From Daphnia carinata (Eukaryota; Arthropoda; Branchiopoda; Diplostraca; Daphniidae), in assembly GCF_022539665.2 (NCBI RefSeq), contig NC_081337.1:9462679-9526678 (forward strand): a stretch of 64,000 nucleotides of DNA, in the 5' to 3' direction. The position numbers and the translations under genes are program-made. This document shows, piece after piece, positions 26,863-40,024 of the stretch. The notes below the pieces were generated by a model. It had not been told where the DNA came from. It made no database searches and saw nothing but the letters and a program-made list of their open reading frames with translations. How positions within the stretch are numbered: the stretch's first letter is position 1; every line of letters starts with the position of its first letter.

Positions 26863-29842
26863 TGAATACAACAAAACAAGCGATTGCATCCTGAGAAATC
26901 AGTTTCGGATCGACTTTTTTTTTTCTCAAGAGCAAACAGAAAATGTGTTGAACGGTCGTCGGCACTGTAAGGGCGGCGATATCAACGAGCCGCTTTTCTT
27001 GCCCCGTTTTCTTTTCGTCTTGTTATCTTTTAGTGGATATCTTTTTCCCCCCTTTATTCAACTGTAATGACCGGTGCTGGTAGTGCGGTTAGAAGAACAC
27101 CACGACTAGTGGGACGAGTGACAAAACGGAGAAGAACCTCAGATTGGAAAGTGAAACCGCCGAATAATGATGCTATTATAATTCTTGATCCCCCTCCTTA
27201 TTTTTTTGGGAGCGGGATTTCGGATCGCACCAAATAGGAAATGGAAAACTCGAAAAATAAGAAAGAGTGACGAACAAGCGTCATCAATCTTATCAGTGTT
27301 CTGATTTTTTGTTTCATTTTCTTCCTCCACCTTGTTTTATAATCCGAATATATCAAATGGCTTTTTCACGCGGGACGTGAAACGAGAAAGCCCGAAAAAG
27401 GGGCCGTCAAGAGCAGCCATCGTGACAAATTAACCGGATCACGACGACTTTTTCTTCTTCTTTTGCCCCTATATATATCCACTTGTAAAGTCAAACACGC
27501 ATCTCTCACACTCTTTGACTCTTTTCTCTCTTTCTCTCTCTCCCCCTTGTTCCAGATAGCGTCATTTGGGGCGAGACTCGGTCACGACAAAACCATCAAG
27601 GCACTCGATGTGGAGAACCAAACAAAACAACAACACGAATTTGAAAAAATAGGGAAGAATAAAAACGAATCCCGTTCCAAAGAGGAAAAGTGATGGACGG
27701 GTATAAATTCTTATAAATATATAAAACGCAGATAAGGGTTAAAAAAAAAAAAAAAAAAAAGAACAAACCGGTGTGTTTGTTAGATAACCTTGATGTATAT
27801 TCGTTTTAGGGGCCTTCTTCCATTTCCAAACAGTTCGTGTATCATGTCGTTCCACCGTCGCACCACAAATCCTTCCGCCCTATTCTTTCTTCACACCTTG
27901 TGCGGAGGAGTTAATGGTCCATTCTACTAGCCTTCCCCCTCCCCCCGACATTTCTAAGAGCAAAAATGGTGAAAGGAATAAAACGACGAATAGTCGGATG
28001 GCTGTCGTGATCTGCTCTATGCTACTCACACTCACGCTCTGTTCCGGTCCTTTGTGCGCGTACAGGCCGATATGGCCGCGTCATGTCCACACGATTAGGT
28101 GAGAGAAAAAGGAGAGAAGGGTCTAGGGGGAGGAGGGTAGATATCGAGCTTGACAGCAAGAAGATGCAATGGGAATCAAGTAATCAGTCTCCCTTGTCAA
28201 TCGTTAGGTGATTGTAAATGCTTCTCTTCCTCAGACTTGTCAGTTTCTCTAAAGCTGATGGCTTTTCATCAACAGGTCTAAGAGAGGGAGTTTTAGAAAA
28301 AGCTTAAACCAGAGGCTTGAGCCTCCTTTTCTTCCCATAAGTCCATCCATCGACCCCTCGGCTCTTTCCGTTTCACGCGCAATAGTATTAACCTAACTGA
28401 AAGTTATAACTTGTCATCATAAGCAACGCATGAAAAAGCGAATGGCTGGACTATGAATGATGAATACATTTCCTGCCCCCGTCACGTAATCATTTGCAAA
28501 AAAAAAAAAAGGGAATTCAAAAGAAATAGGTGACAGATAACGTTACATAAAAAAAAAAAGCTTCATCATCAATAAGGTCCGACTTTTTATATCATCGCTG
28601 TTCAGCAAAAACTATACGACGTGAGAGCGGGCGCGCGCTGGGTTGTTAAAAACAAAAAAAAAAAAAAATTTCAATTAGTGGCAGATTTTGAAAAGCAAAC
28701 TAATGGCGTTGAGATGGTCGATAAGTGCGGTAACGGTTTTTTTTTTTTGCATCGCTTTCAACCAGACGAAAATGAAAGAGATGAGAGGCCGGGCAGGCCG
28801 GCAAGCTTCTATCGCTTGTTGTTTGATGACGGAGAAGGCGGACCCCTGGCGGTGAGTGTGCGGTCTGTGTGTGTGTGTGCGCGCGCGTCGTTAAAAATAA
28901 TATACAGCAGCAGAGAGTACGTGCGTGCCGTTCGTCTCGTAAAAATAAGACAAAAAAAAGCGAGAATAAATTCAAACGTAAACATAAAAAAAAAAAAAGA
29001 GAGAAGCGAAGATTGAGAGGGGGAAAAAAATGGGGCGTCGGGCGACATATGTTTGCGAGTTTTTTTAATTTCGGGAGCGGGAATTTGGGCACGTGAAAGC
29101 CCTCAAGCACTTAACAAGAATATCGCGGTGACTCTACCACCTACAATTTCACGCTTCAGAGATATCAAGAAAGGCGATGCTGTGTAGATCAAAGTTGGAT
29201 GAGAATAAAAACAGAACGAGAAAAAAAGGTGACAGCCACCAGTTGAACGAGCTCAAAAAAAAAAAAAAATTCGAAAATATTATTTAAGAGGTCATTCGCT
29301 TTAAAGAAAATAACGTTTCCATGACAGCGGCAGGATTTCCCGATAAAGTAAGAAAAGACGGCGCCGACCCTTATTTTATTTTTTTTCTTCTTGGCTATAG
29401 ACTCGAGGTATATTAGTTTGAAATTTCTCTCTTTCTCTATACACACTAATAAAGCAGCATATATTGCTATGTTGCGCAGTTATTACCGATGGGCTAAGCT
29501 AAAAAGGCTCGGACTCGTATTCACAAACGGCCATCGCAAAACGGGAAATCGACAAGAAATAAAAGCTGAAAAAGAAAAAAAAATTCCTCAATCGGCTCAA
29601 TCTGAGTTGGCAGCAACAGGGACGGCACCGTTTCCAACCACGATGTCCTTATTGGTAGAAAAAAAAATATATATTGGGAATTTTTTTTATTTTTTTATTT
29701 TCTCGTGTTGCCTTAAGAGTGGAATCTCTTAATGATCCTACTGGAAGAAAGAAGAGATTTACACGGCCGGACATTATCGCTTAATTAAGAGGAGATTGTT
29801 AGCGCTGTCTCGGAGAGAATCGGAAAGGACAACACGAAAAGG

Positions 29843-29869
29843 AAAAAAAAAAAAAAAAAAAAAAAAAAA
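29843..29869. repeat. Poly-A run, 27 nt
   Basis: An uninterrupted A run. I see no retroelement body or target-site duplication around it. Confidence 0.95.
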
Positions 29870-32800
29870 GGCGATAGAGATAGACATAACGAAAAGCACC
29901 TTAAGGCAGCTATGATTATAAGAGTCCGCCGCCCAATCAGTACACCCCATACCGTGCAAGTTTGAACAACAACATCAACAACAACAAAATATTCTCCACT
30001 TGGGTGTTGGTGGTATATACCCGAACAAGCAAAAGGAAGAAAGAAAACATTAAATTTTTTTTTTCCCCTCTAGACCCAAGAAGAAGTCAACGCCGTTTCA
30101 TTAATCTTCAACTGACAGATGGGCATTTGTTTTCGTTAGCGCTTGCCCTTTCGATCTATCGACTGGGAGTCTCTCTTTTTTTGAAACCATCTTTCTTGTG
30201 CGCGTGGTGTTTATTTATTTGCTAGCCTCAAATAACGCGTCGTGCCTACATGATACGAACAAGACGAAAAAAAAAATTGGATAGCTACGTCTAGGGCGAC
30301 CCGAGATGTACAATAATTTCTCCCGATTCTGGTGCCACACGACATACCCAGAGATAAATGCTGAAGGTGACTAACAGCCCTCGGGAGGTGGTGGACTGCT
30401 AGTTCACTCTCATTTCTCTACACTTCTGCCTCAACGGCGAACGAAAAAAAAAGGGGGGAATTCAAATGTTCGTTTACATATTCAGTACATAGAGAAATGT
30501 AACACGACATCGACGACGACGCGGGACATTGCGTGACTCGAAAAGACCCTACCCAAAAAATCACAGTTTTCATTTTTATTTTGTTTCCTTTTTTTCAAGA
30601 GCTTCCAAAACCATCCAAGTGGGTCGCGCCAGGGAGGGCCGGCATAGGCTTTTAAATATCGGTCATTTTGATTACCATCGAGAAAAATATGAAGAGACTA
30701 TAAGCAAGAAGAGGGGAAAACAAAATAAAAAGGGAAAAAACACACCCTGCAGTCCTATAAAGGCCTAACAGCAGCTGCCCCTTGGATGTCGAGTGGAACG
30801 TGATGATTGTTCATGATAACACGTGGGTCCTTCTGCGTGTAAGTTGCTGCTGACCAGTTGCTTACACACATACCTTAAGTCTTTTTGGTGTTGTCTGAAT
30901 ATAGTCAGACCCAAATGGCGGAAAGGGAATAAAGAAAAACAAAAATCCCCTTTTCGGGAGAACACAAAAATAAAGTAAAAAGAAGAAACGGACATGTGTG
31001 ACCGAGCCTAAATTCGAGACATTTTCAGCTCACAAAAACATGATTTCCCCTCCTTTTTTTTTTTTTTTTTTTGGTCGAATAAAAAGGAAGAAAAAAACTG
31101 GAAGGAGGGCTAACTAATACGAGGTTTCTTTTGACACGTGGTTGTCAATTTGATTCAATCTGTTACACAGAGGCCGCATTTTCAAGGGAACAGTTCAAAG
31201 GAATGCCTTTTTTTTCTCTCTCTTTCTCTCTCACTGACGTTTTCTTTCTCTTCCTGGATTATTTTTTTTTCTGTCCTGCCCACACAGACATTTTCTCTCC
31301 CAGCTCTACAAGTTTCATTTCATTTAACAGACACGAGGGGTTACATCGCGTGTGACCAGACCACCACATCACCGTCTCGACACACTGCTACAAAAAAATT
31401 CCCTACGTGTTTTGCCCAACTCGGAGACCCGAATCAATTTCACCTCAAAAATCTTCTTTAATTCGGACAAAAAAAAAAGGGGAGGGAGATTTAGGGCGTC
31501 TTCATTTGCAAGGATAATTCAACCAAATAGAGTAGTACTGAAATGTATACATCTATAAATGTACAACAACAAAAAAAAAAGAGAGAATGTGCCACGCGCG
31601 CGTTATTATTATTTTTTTTTTTTTTGCCTCCCCTTTCCATCGCCCACTCTTTTAATACCCTCAATTGATGCAATCGTAATAATAATACATCACTAGTGGC
31701 AACAAGCATCGGTGAAGGTTGTACGAGAGTCAAAGAATGTAGCAGAGAGAGAGAGAGAGAAAAAGAAAACAAAAATCTATGGAGGTCTTTCGCTCTTTCC
31801 TACCCGACGCTTAAGCCCGCGCACTCCGTTATTAGCGTTCCAGGACGACGTCTAGTAGAAATCGCCCATCCTGGAGGGCGAAGCAATACCCAAAAAAAAA
31901 AAAAAAACCTTTCAATTTTTTGTGCGTGTTGTTCTTCGTCGCTTTAAGAAAAAAAAAATTTTGTTTTCAAAGAAAAAAAAATCTGAGAGAAAGACATGGA
32001 ACAAAAAAAAAAAATTCAAAATGTTTCGTATACACTTAATTCTTGATGGATTTACATTCCCCGAAAAAAAACGACCAAAAATGAGGGGGAATAATTTTGC
32101 GGCTTTTCTTCAGTTTTTGAGCATCTAAAAGCAGAAAATGTTGCCAGAAAAGGAAAAAATGCTTGACACCGACGGATGGTCAATTTGCACCGTCTGTATT
32201 TGGACAAAAAAAAAAGGAAAAAGGGAGGAAAAGATGCTTCTTCTTCTTCGGTGTCTTGTATGTGCGTGTGTGTGCATTAAATCTGTTACTGCGAATTTAT
32301 ATGGCCGTGCTAGAAGGTGGCGGCCAAATGAAGAGAAGCCAATCTCTCTTTTCCTATCTGTCTTGTATATTAAAAAGCCCATTCGAGAACGATATGATAA
32401 TGGTTCGTAAAAAAACATAAAACTAAAGAAAAAAAAAATCAAGAAAAGAATCTGCACGCCAAGTTGACTCATCACCAACATCGCGCACATAAGACAACAA
32501 AACAAAGCACGAAAGCAAACGCCGATTTCGCTATACAACATCGTTCATATTCAAATGAGATTCTTTTTTGTTTTCAAAGAGGTGCGGATTAAGTCACTCG
32601 CGCCGCTTGCAGTGCCACATAACTAAAAAAAAAAAAAATACACACCTGACAACGAGGCAATCGAGGAGGAGTTGTGGTTTTTAACGACGGACGGGATTTC
32701 GATTGGGCGCCGCCAGACATCCTTTCGAATTTTTTCGATCTCAGATTACCGTACGCCTCAGCAAAAGAGAGGGGAAAAAAAAATGCGACGTAGGAGAATG

Positions 32801-35800
32801 TTTGGGTGGGGTCACGTAAACGTCGGTTGCGCGCGTGCGCAGCGGCATTGTTACATTTGGCATAGCGCAAAGGCATCTACCATTTTTCACGGCGAATATC
32901 AAAAACAGTAAACGAATTGTTGAAAAAACAAAAGATAAGAACAATAACAGATGTGAAAAAAAGGGAAATAAAATCGGGACGGCCATCAACCTGTCGATCG
33001 AGCTTGAAAAATCGACAAGAAAAAAGAAAAAAAACGAACGACGGGCCGTAAAACAACTAGCGAGTCTCTCCGCTTTGCTTTATTGGCAACGTGATACAGA
33101 TACAGTCCAATGGCCTGTTTGTCTTCGTGTCCGTACCGTTTTGTTTTATTGACTCTCAATGTTTTTCTTTCGTCTCCCTTTCTTTACCTTCCTCAAACAT
33201 CAACGCATTCTCTCCCTCCGGTTTGTCAGCGGTCGTGAATCTGTTTTTCACGATCGCTCCGTCGTTCCCGTCGAGTGGACGGCCGAGTACGATAGTCCCG
33301 TAAAACATGTGCACGCCCATCCACATATGGGCTGTAACAAAGATACATTTATTTCCTCGGGTTTGTTTTTTTTTCTTGAAAACTAACAAAAAGGGTCAAC
33401 GTCGTGTGGCAGTTTTCAAAAGATACGAGAATGGAAGGAAAGAGACAACACGGCTATATGGCCTGCCAAAGAAGTTGTGTGTTCTAATTCAGCGCTAGGA
33501 CTCTTGACAGACCTCACAAGATGCAAAAGGCAGTTGAAATGACTAGCACAAGACATAGCCCCAAAAGATGCAAATGTTCAAAATGCCTATGTTTTCCCTT
33601 TCTGTTCCAGGTGAGCTAAGCTCATAACACATTTTTGAGGGGAGGGGGTGAGAACGAAAAGGAAAAAAAAAAAAAAAGACGGGCACTAGTCGGACATGAA
33701 CGGAGTAACCCTCAAGCTAAAGGCTATAGATAACATTCAACAGAGAGGGTTAAATAACAAAACAAGTCAAAAAAAGAATCATAAAACTTCTTGACAAGCC
33801 CTTCACCCCTTTTCTTCTTCTCGTTTGCCTGGCACGTTGAGACATCCCGCTCTCTTTTACCTCCTCATCTCGTCAAGGAATTAGTCTGGCAGTGAACCAA
33901 CAACTCCACCAATCTCACAAACAGACAAATGGGTGACGTGTTTCCTTCTTTCTCTCTGAGAGACTTATTCAGTGGACCCGTCATTAGACCAAGTAAGGAG
34001 AGGAGACGAATAGTTGGGGGAAAAGAAACATTTTTTGTTTCTTTCAAGGAGAAACAAAAAAAAAGTTTTGGGGGGGAGTGGATGCTGAAAGCTTAACAAT
34101 AATTTCACGTCACGTCTATACCGTCTTAGTCGTCATCTCTGAGATCGTACTCCATTTCTCTAAAGCAAAGGGCACGTTATAACTCACGAAGTCACAACGT
34201 CCATTGTTTGTTTTCTCTCTAGTGATTTCTACGGTAGGCCAACGAGTGTGGAGAAAAAAGCCGATGGAACGGGGTCATCTGATCAAAAAAAAAAAACGAC
34301 CTCCCTGATCTGATGTTAAGATTAAGACCTTGGTGGGTAACACAGTAAGAACGTACATACAACGTTTCGTCTACACTGCATTTTTGGTCGAATGCCCAAT
34401 TCTCAGTAAACTGTATGGCCAAATTGGGTGGGAAAAAAATAAGCACAGACGGTAGCAAAACGAGAGACAAAGATGTCGGCCATGCGGGTTGCCATTACAT
34501 TTAGGTCTGTACGACAGAAAGAATTGAAAACCAGATTGGCCACTTACCATTTGGTGGTGTCTCGAGATCGCCAGATTTGGGATGTTCGACGGCAGTTCTT
34601 GTTTCCCTGGAATCAATCCAGTCTGCTGCACGTTGACTCACTAACGAACGACGGACATGGCATCACACCTTTCTCGGGTGATAACAGATCAACAAGTTTC
34701 TTTTCCAAAAGGAAACGAGACACAGTCGTGTAAGGTTTTTTTTAGTTTAATTAATTCATCTCAAACACCACTGCAGATTGCCAAGCACGCATCTGATGGA
34801 TGACGATTCGAATGTTGCCAATACATCATTTCACGAAGCCAAATTAAGAATAACTAATCGTTTCTAAAGTATCTCGTCGCGTGTCGTCTTGCGGTATTGC
34901 CAATTCATCATATTTCGTAAGAGACACCCACCGCTGCCAGTTGCCAAATGGTCGACAGCTACTCGTCGTGAAATTTACATTCAAATTTAGATAGACGGTG
35001 GAAATGCAGTTACAGGTTATATTCACAGCTGTAAAAACGGGCTGTTGGTTTTATTAGTTCACGTCAGCGCTGCATATTACTAGACTCGTTTGTTTTTATG
35101 TGCCACATTCCAAGCGATTCCAACGAGGTTCTCGGTTCCTACTTAACGTCGCTCCCGCCTTCTGTTGGAATGTCGAATGATCGATGCCCAATACTCGGTA
35201 AATCAGTGGTTCTGGCTGCTTTGGGTGCCTATGAAGAATCACACACAAGGCAGGCAGAGAAACAGGGAAAAAGAAAAATAATTTTTCTTTTTTTCTTTCT
35301 GACTAGGAAAAAAGAAAAGAAAATAGAGTGTCCCACCCCCTGTTAAGTTGTGTTGGCCATTGGGGTTTTGCTTTGGGTGTGTAGTGTACCACCATGCAAG
35401 AAACTAAAAAAAATTTTTTGTTTTCTTTCTTTCTTTTTTTTTTTGGTCTCTCTTTCCTACGGCTCTTACCTCTTTTAAAAAATTTATTTTTTTTTTTTAG
35501 ATGATTGATCAAGGATGTAATATTGGAGGAGGGATGATGATTTGCCCTGATTGTCCAGGGCGTCCCATCATCTAAAGACCTGATTACCATTGATCGAGAA
35601 CAACGATGGTCCGTTTCGTCTTTGGAAAAAAAAAAAAAATAGGAAAGATTCCGGTTGTAAAACGAAAAAGATGTTTATGACACCACTACCAAAAATGAAA
35701 TCGCCCATATCCCAAAACGTTCAGGTTGTAAAATGAAAGCGATTGAACGTGACTTTTTCCCCCCTCGGAGGAAATAGCTAACAAAACTATAGGAGACCTG

Positions 35801-38800
35801 ATGCCGTAGAAGGTGTTCACATCAATTCAGTCTGAAGAAGAATAAGTAGACCAAGGTACTTTGATTCAAGGTAGCCTTGGCTTTGTCGATAGCACTCATC
35901 TTAATAGAGACCTATCGACAGCTTAATGAGACAGATGAATGAAGCGATTCAATCAGAAAGAAACGTCAGTCTGGAAAGGCATAGCAAGAAGAAGGTTTTT
36001 TTTTAAAAACACCCGTGTGTAAGAGAGAGATAAAAAAAAGGGAAAAAACTCCACCCTTTACGATGAGAAACAGGACGAAAAGAGGCTTATAGTAAAAAAA
36101 AAAAAACGGAAATTTCTTGTTGGAGCCAATGTTTTGTGACGCCATGCGTAAGCACATTGTTCTATCTCACACGTGGGAAAAAGAAAAGAACCTCAGTCCT
36201 TCATTAAATTCCCTGACACTCACTGACGAAGCCGTTTGGAATTGAAAAAAAAAAGCCCAACATCAGGGGACGAGTTCATCTTGGCCAGCGTGTTATGTAC
36301 GAGCCCTTCTTCGATTGTATAGGCGGCTTTTTTTCGATAGTGAAGACGCAACCCCTCCTTGAGACTAATGAGTCCCGATGGAGCTCGTTGATTGAAAAGG
36401 AATAAAAAAAAAAAAAAAAGAAAACTTTTCGCTCTGCGTGAGAGAAATGATCTCCGATAAACAAAAAAACCTTTTTCTTTTTGAACGAACTGAGGGAAAC
36501 AGCGACGGGTGGTTGAACGATTTCGTGGCCCGATATGGGTTTATTGTTTGTTGTCAGTCGAGTCGGGACTTTGTTGCTTCTACGATATTAAAAGACCCTT
36601 TTTTTCAGAATTTTTTGGGGAAAATTTCTGATAGAATTCCTAATAAAGGTGGCTGATTAGCCGAGAGTTAATTCCCTTTACTGGGATACAATGAACGATA
36701 GAATTACATGGCTGCATTGCGTTGGTAACAAAATTCTTGGTGACAGCGGTAAAACGAGATATTTGTCAAGGTATGGTTGCCGCAAAGTCTTACAAACAAG
36801 GGGCGAAACCCAAATTCGCCTCTTCTCTGTAAGCTTCAACTGAGCCATCAGTGCCAAGTCGACAGGTGATGCCTGTCATCATGGAAATCATCGTCACGGA
36901 CGATCAGCTGCTTGGCAGGATATTTTGTCGGTTGGGATTGGGGAAAAAGAAGACCCATAGAAAAACAACTCCGGTTGCTGGAAAAAAATCCCAATCGAAT
37001 TTGAGAGGCACAACAAGGCGAGAGAAATAAAAACAACAACACGACACGCATTTTGGGGTTGTGTGTTTTCAAAACGGCCACGTTTCGATGGTGGTAAGCG
37101 ATAAAGTAGCGACCGGCGTACTCCAGTCGATCACTCGGATGAATAAGTTCAACCTCATCCGTTATAAGAAGAAAGACAATCACCAACAATAGCCGACTGG
37201 GTCTGTCGACGGTGGATTTTGATTACGATCTCTCCAGCTCAATAGCAAAATAGCACCGAAAATGAATAGAAGACCTGATTGGGATCGTCGGATATTTTTT
37301 TCAAAGGCACGATCAGCCGGCAAACCCAAGAATGCATATTTATTTGAAAATAAATTTCAAAGAAGGACGACAATTTCCCACAAACTAGTCAGCCTAGGTT
37401 ATAGTAAACAAAATTGTGACACGAGGCTATTTTTATCAAGGAAATGGTGAAGCACATAAGGGAAAATGAACAGTCGCTGAGAGGTCAAATAGTCTCTTAC
37501 TCGTTATTCAGTCGCCCGCAGGCTCAATTTTTAATTACTTTCAGTCGGAATAGGTGTCGGTTGCTTGGATTTATTTATTTATTCAGGTTCCCTTTTCTCC
37601 CTGTTTTATTGGCTTCTTCGAATTCTTTTTTTTTCCCTTCTCAAAAGGATTTCTCCTGATGCATGGCCTGCTAGAAAACATACGCCCGAAATATACACGC
37701 ACGCTATACGTGTTGTGACCGCGTCTGTGTATTTACTGGCGTAGGACGACGGCGCGGTGCGCGGCGGTCGCCGTGATCCGCCGTGATTCCGATCATAAAA
37801 GACGATTTACGGATAGAGCACCTGGGTGGGGTGAGCGCAACAGGCAACGAGCCGTCGTTTGAATATATCGTGCGGGATAGAAAAGCAAAGAAACGCAAAG
37901 AAGAAAAAACAAAATATACACTGCGACCTTTCACGTCCGGAGCGCATTATTTTCTTCCCCGCCAGTTGCTAAGTATTTGAATTACGACGGGAGCTTACAC
38001 GATGGGACAATGGCAAGCTAACCGATTCCCGTTTCAATAAACAGGAATTTTCGAGGCAAAAAGAAAAGAGCTCTATACGGATTTATTATTTTTTTTTATT
38101 AGAATACCGTTTCTCATTTTTTGTTCAAAAAAAAAAAAAACGTTTGGGAAATAGTTTTACACCTGAGAAGGTTGCAGCTGATATGTCGGAGCTGTCAAGC
38201 CTCTTTTTCTTACTCGTGTGTGTGTGCCTCTATATAGAACGTATGGGAAGTCGTAAAAATGATCGGAGACCGTAACTCTCTGCCTCGTTTTCTCGGCCAA
38301 GGCGTTCGCAAACCAACGATCCGACCTTTTCGACTTAAGTGGCGAGAGAGATATACAGACGGGTTAGGAATATTCGTCACTCGGCCAGGTACTTGCCGCG
38401 ATATCCTCGCCATAAAATAGAAGAAAGGTGTCTCTGATTGTGTTCGACAACACAACAAAAGAATAATGGCCAAAGAATTGGACGCACAGCTGAATTGAGA
38501 AATCGTACTCGCAGAAATACCAACTTTGCGCCGTGGAACAATACGCATTGCGCCTCTCGTTGCAAAAGAAAGCGTCATAAAAGACGTTCAAAAAAAAAAA
38601 GGAAAGAAAGAGATCTAGAAAATAATAAAGTAGAGGGCGATCAAAGGGAGAACGACAAGAAAAGAAATAGTCGTTCCTCTTTTTTTCACTTCGTTTTTTT
38701 TTTTTACGATATTCCCGTCTACCGCTGAATGCCACTTATTCGTGCAGGGTTATTCCATTTCTCGAACTTTAAGTTCATTCCTATCCCCTTATTCGAGAAC

Positions 38801-39433
38801 CCCGCAGTGTAAGGTGAAATATATTGAGACATTCGATATATAAATAAAACCCTCTTTTCTTCGTGTAAAAAGAAAAAAAAAAAGGGGGCCCACAAAAATT
38901 GAAATAAATTCGTTCAAACGGCGGCTGAGGAAAAAAAGAGGGACCACCCGTAACGTGTCACGAACCATTTTTTTGGCATAAAGAAAAAGAAACGACGTAA
39001 GGTAAAGAAGGAACTACAAAAAAGGAATGAACATAGAGTAAGCGGTTGAAAGAGGACGAATAAGGTCTGATGTAGCCGCCAAATGAAACGCGGTTAATTG
39101 AAGCCCTGGAACAAATCACAGGTATCTTGGCGTTGGCAACGCATGTAAATGGAATCCCGCTGCTGTTATTCGATGTCGTGGCGATAGACCCCGGTAAATG
39201 GGAGTGCCAATATAAAAATTATCCGAAAAATTTCAGTCACGGAACATAGCCATGTAGAGACAAGAATAAGGCGCAAATTTAACCCCGAATCGTGACTAGA
39301 CAGGTTCTCGATTGCATAATTTGATTAGGATGCATAACTCTTGGAATGGGAGAGCCGAGCAAGAGGAGCGATTTCTAACACATATTCAATTAACAAAATA
39401 AAATTAAAAAATAGGTGGATGGGGGGCACTTAC

Positions 39434-40024
39434 TCAGCGTTAAAATCCGAAGTTTCATCAAGATGAATTTGGTGAGCTGGATGTGAGTTTGAAGAAGGAC
39501 GGAAAAACCGTAGACTCGGGCGAAAAAGACCCGCGAATCCCGTTGCCTCAATTCGGTAGGTCCGTATGCAAAGCAGCCGACTTGAGAACGTTGAGGCAGC
39601 AGCCAGCGGGTGGTATCCTTTTTCGTATCCGACAGCGGGATGAAAGACAACGATGACGATTCAAACGGCTGATTGGCCAATAAAGTGATATCGGGATTCT
39701 TCCATACGCCTTTGAATAGCGATTTGATTCGGATAACGATGAATCGTCCATCGTCGGTTACATTTCCAACCGTTCCGCTGAAAATGAAGTCGTTGTCATT
39801 CAACAACTCGTTCAAATGCCGTTCGTACTGTCGTTGAAAAAAAACAAACAGATTAATTTATGGAGAAAATAGAAAATAAATAAATTTGTATAACTGACCT
39901 GTTCACCATTAGGACAGAAGAAACCTGTTGCGTGACCGTAGCTAATTAGCAAGAAAAGAACTAACCACACTAACCCGAATATCTGTGAATAACCTGTAGC
40001 TATCTTCCTCGGCATTGCCGTCAT
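39434..40024 (-). CDS. Agrin alternative first exons, cassette C (signal peptide + NtA-like domain, two exons)
   Basis: Two coding exons: 40024-39899 (42 codons, donor CAG|GTCAGT, phase 0) and 39827-39434 (131 codons plus one base, donor CTGA|GTAAGT, phase 1). The 71-bp intron has a good acceptor (caacgacag). The start ATG at 40024 opens a signal peptide: a basic start, then a hydrophobic core LVWLVLFLLISYGHATG. The mature end carries FCPNGEQ, equivalent to the CP motif of cassette A, then DFIFSGTVGNV, FIVIRIKSLFKG, GCFAYGP, RDSRVFFARV and a closing KLRILTL. These line up with the NtA strands (VVLTGTV, VRVWRYLKG, DPLIC, GDTRIFF, RITLRNL). Same final phase as A and B, so it can join the same shared exon some 37 kb away. 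This is the farthest upstream complete start and the only one with an intron inside the cassette. Confidence 0.8.

Larger units (their letters stand above)
23433..39433 (-). other. Intercassette DNA between B and C
   Basis: About 16 kb with no confident gene. Simple repeats are dense: (AC)n at 23784-23816, 20 C at 26843-26862, 27 A at 29843-29869, and an (AG)n tract near 31747. A less repetitive island at about 34.3-35.3 kb has splice-like signals (see findings). A 113-codon minus-strand frame at 36848-37189 (from a TTG, no ATG at its head) has fairly complex composition but no recognised domain. Confidence 0.5.

Noticed and set aside
38210-38735. Overlapping minus-strand frames of 122-123 codons
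   Set aside because: Two overlapping frames in different phases with low-complexity ends. No family recognised and no splice pattern that fits agrin.
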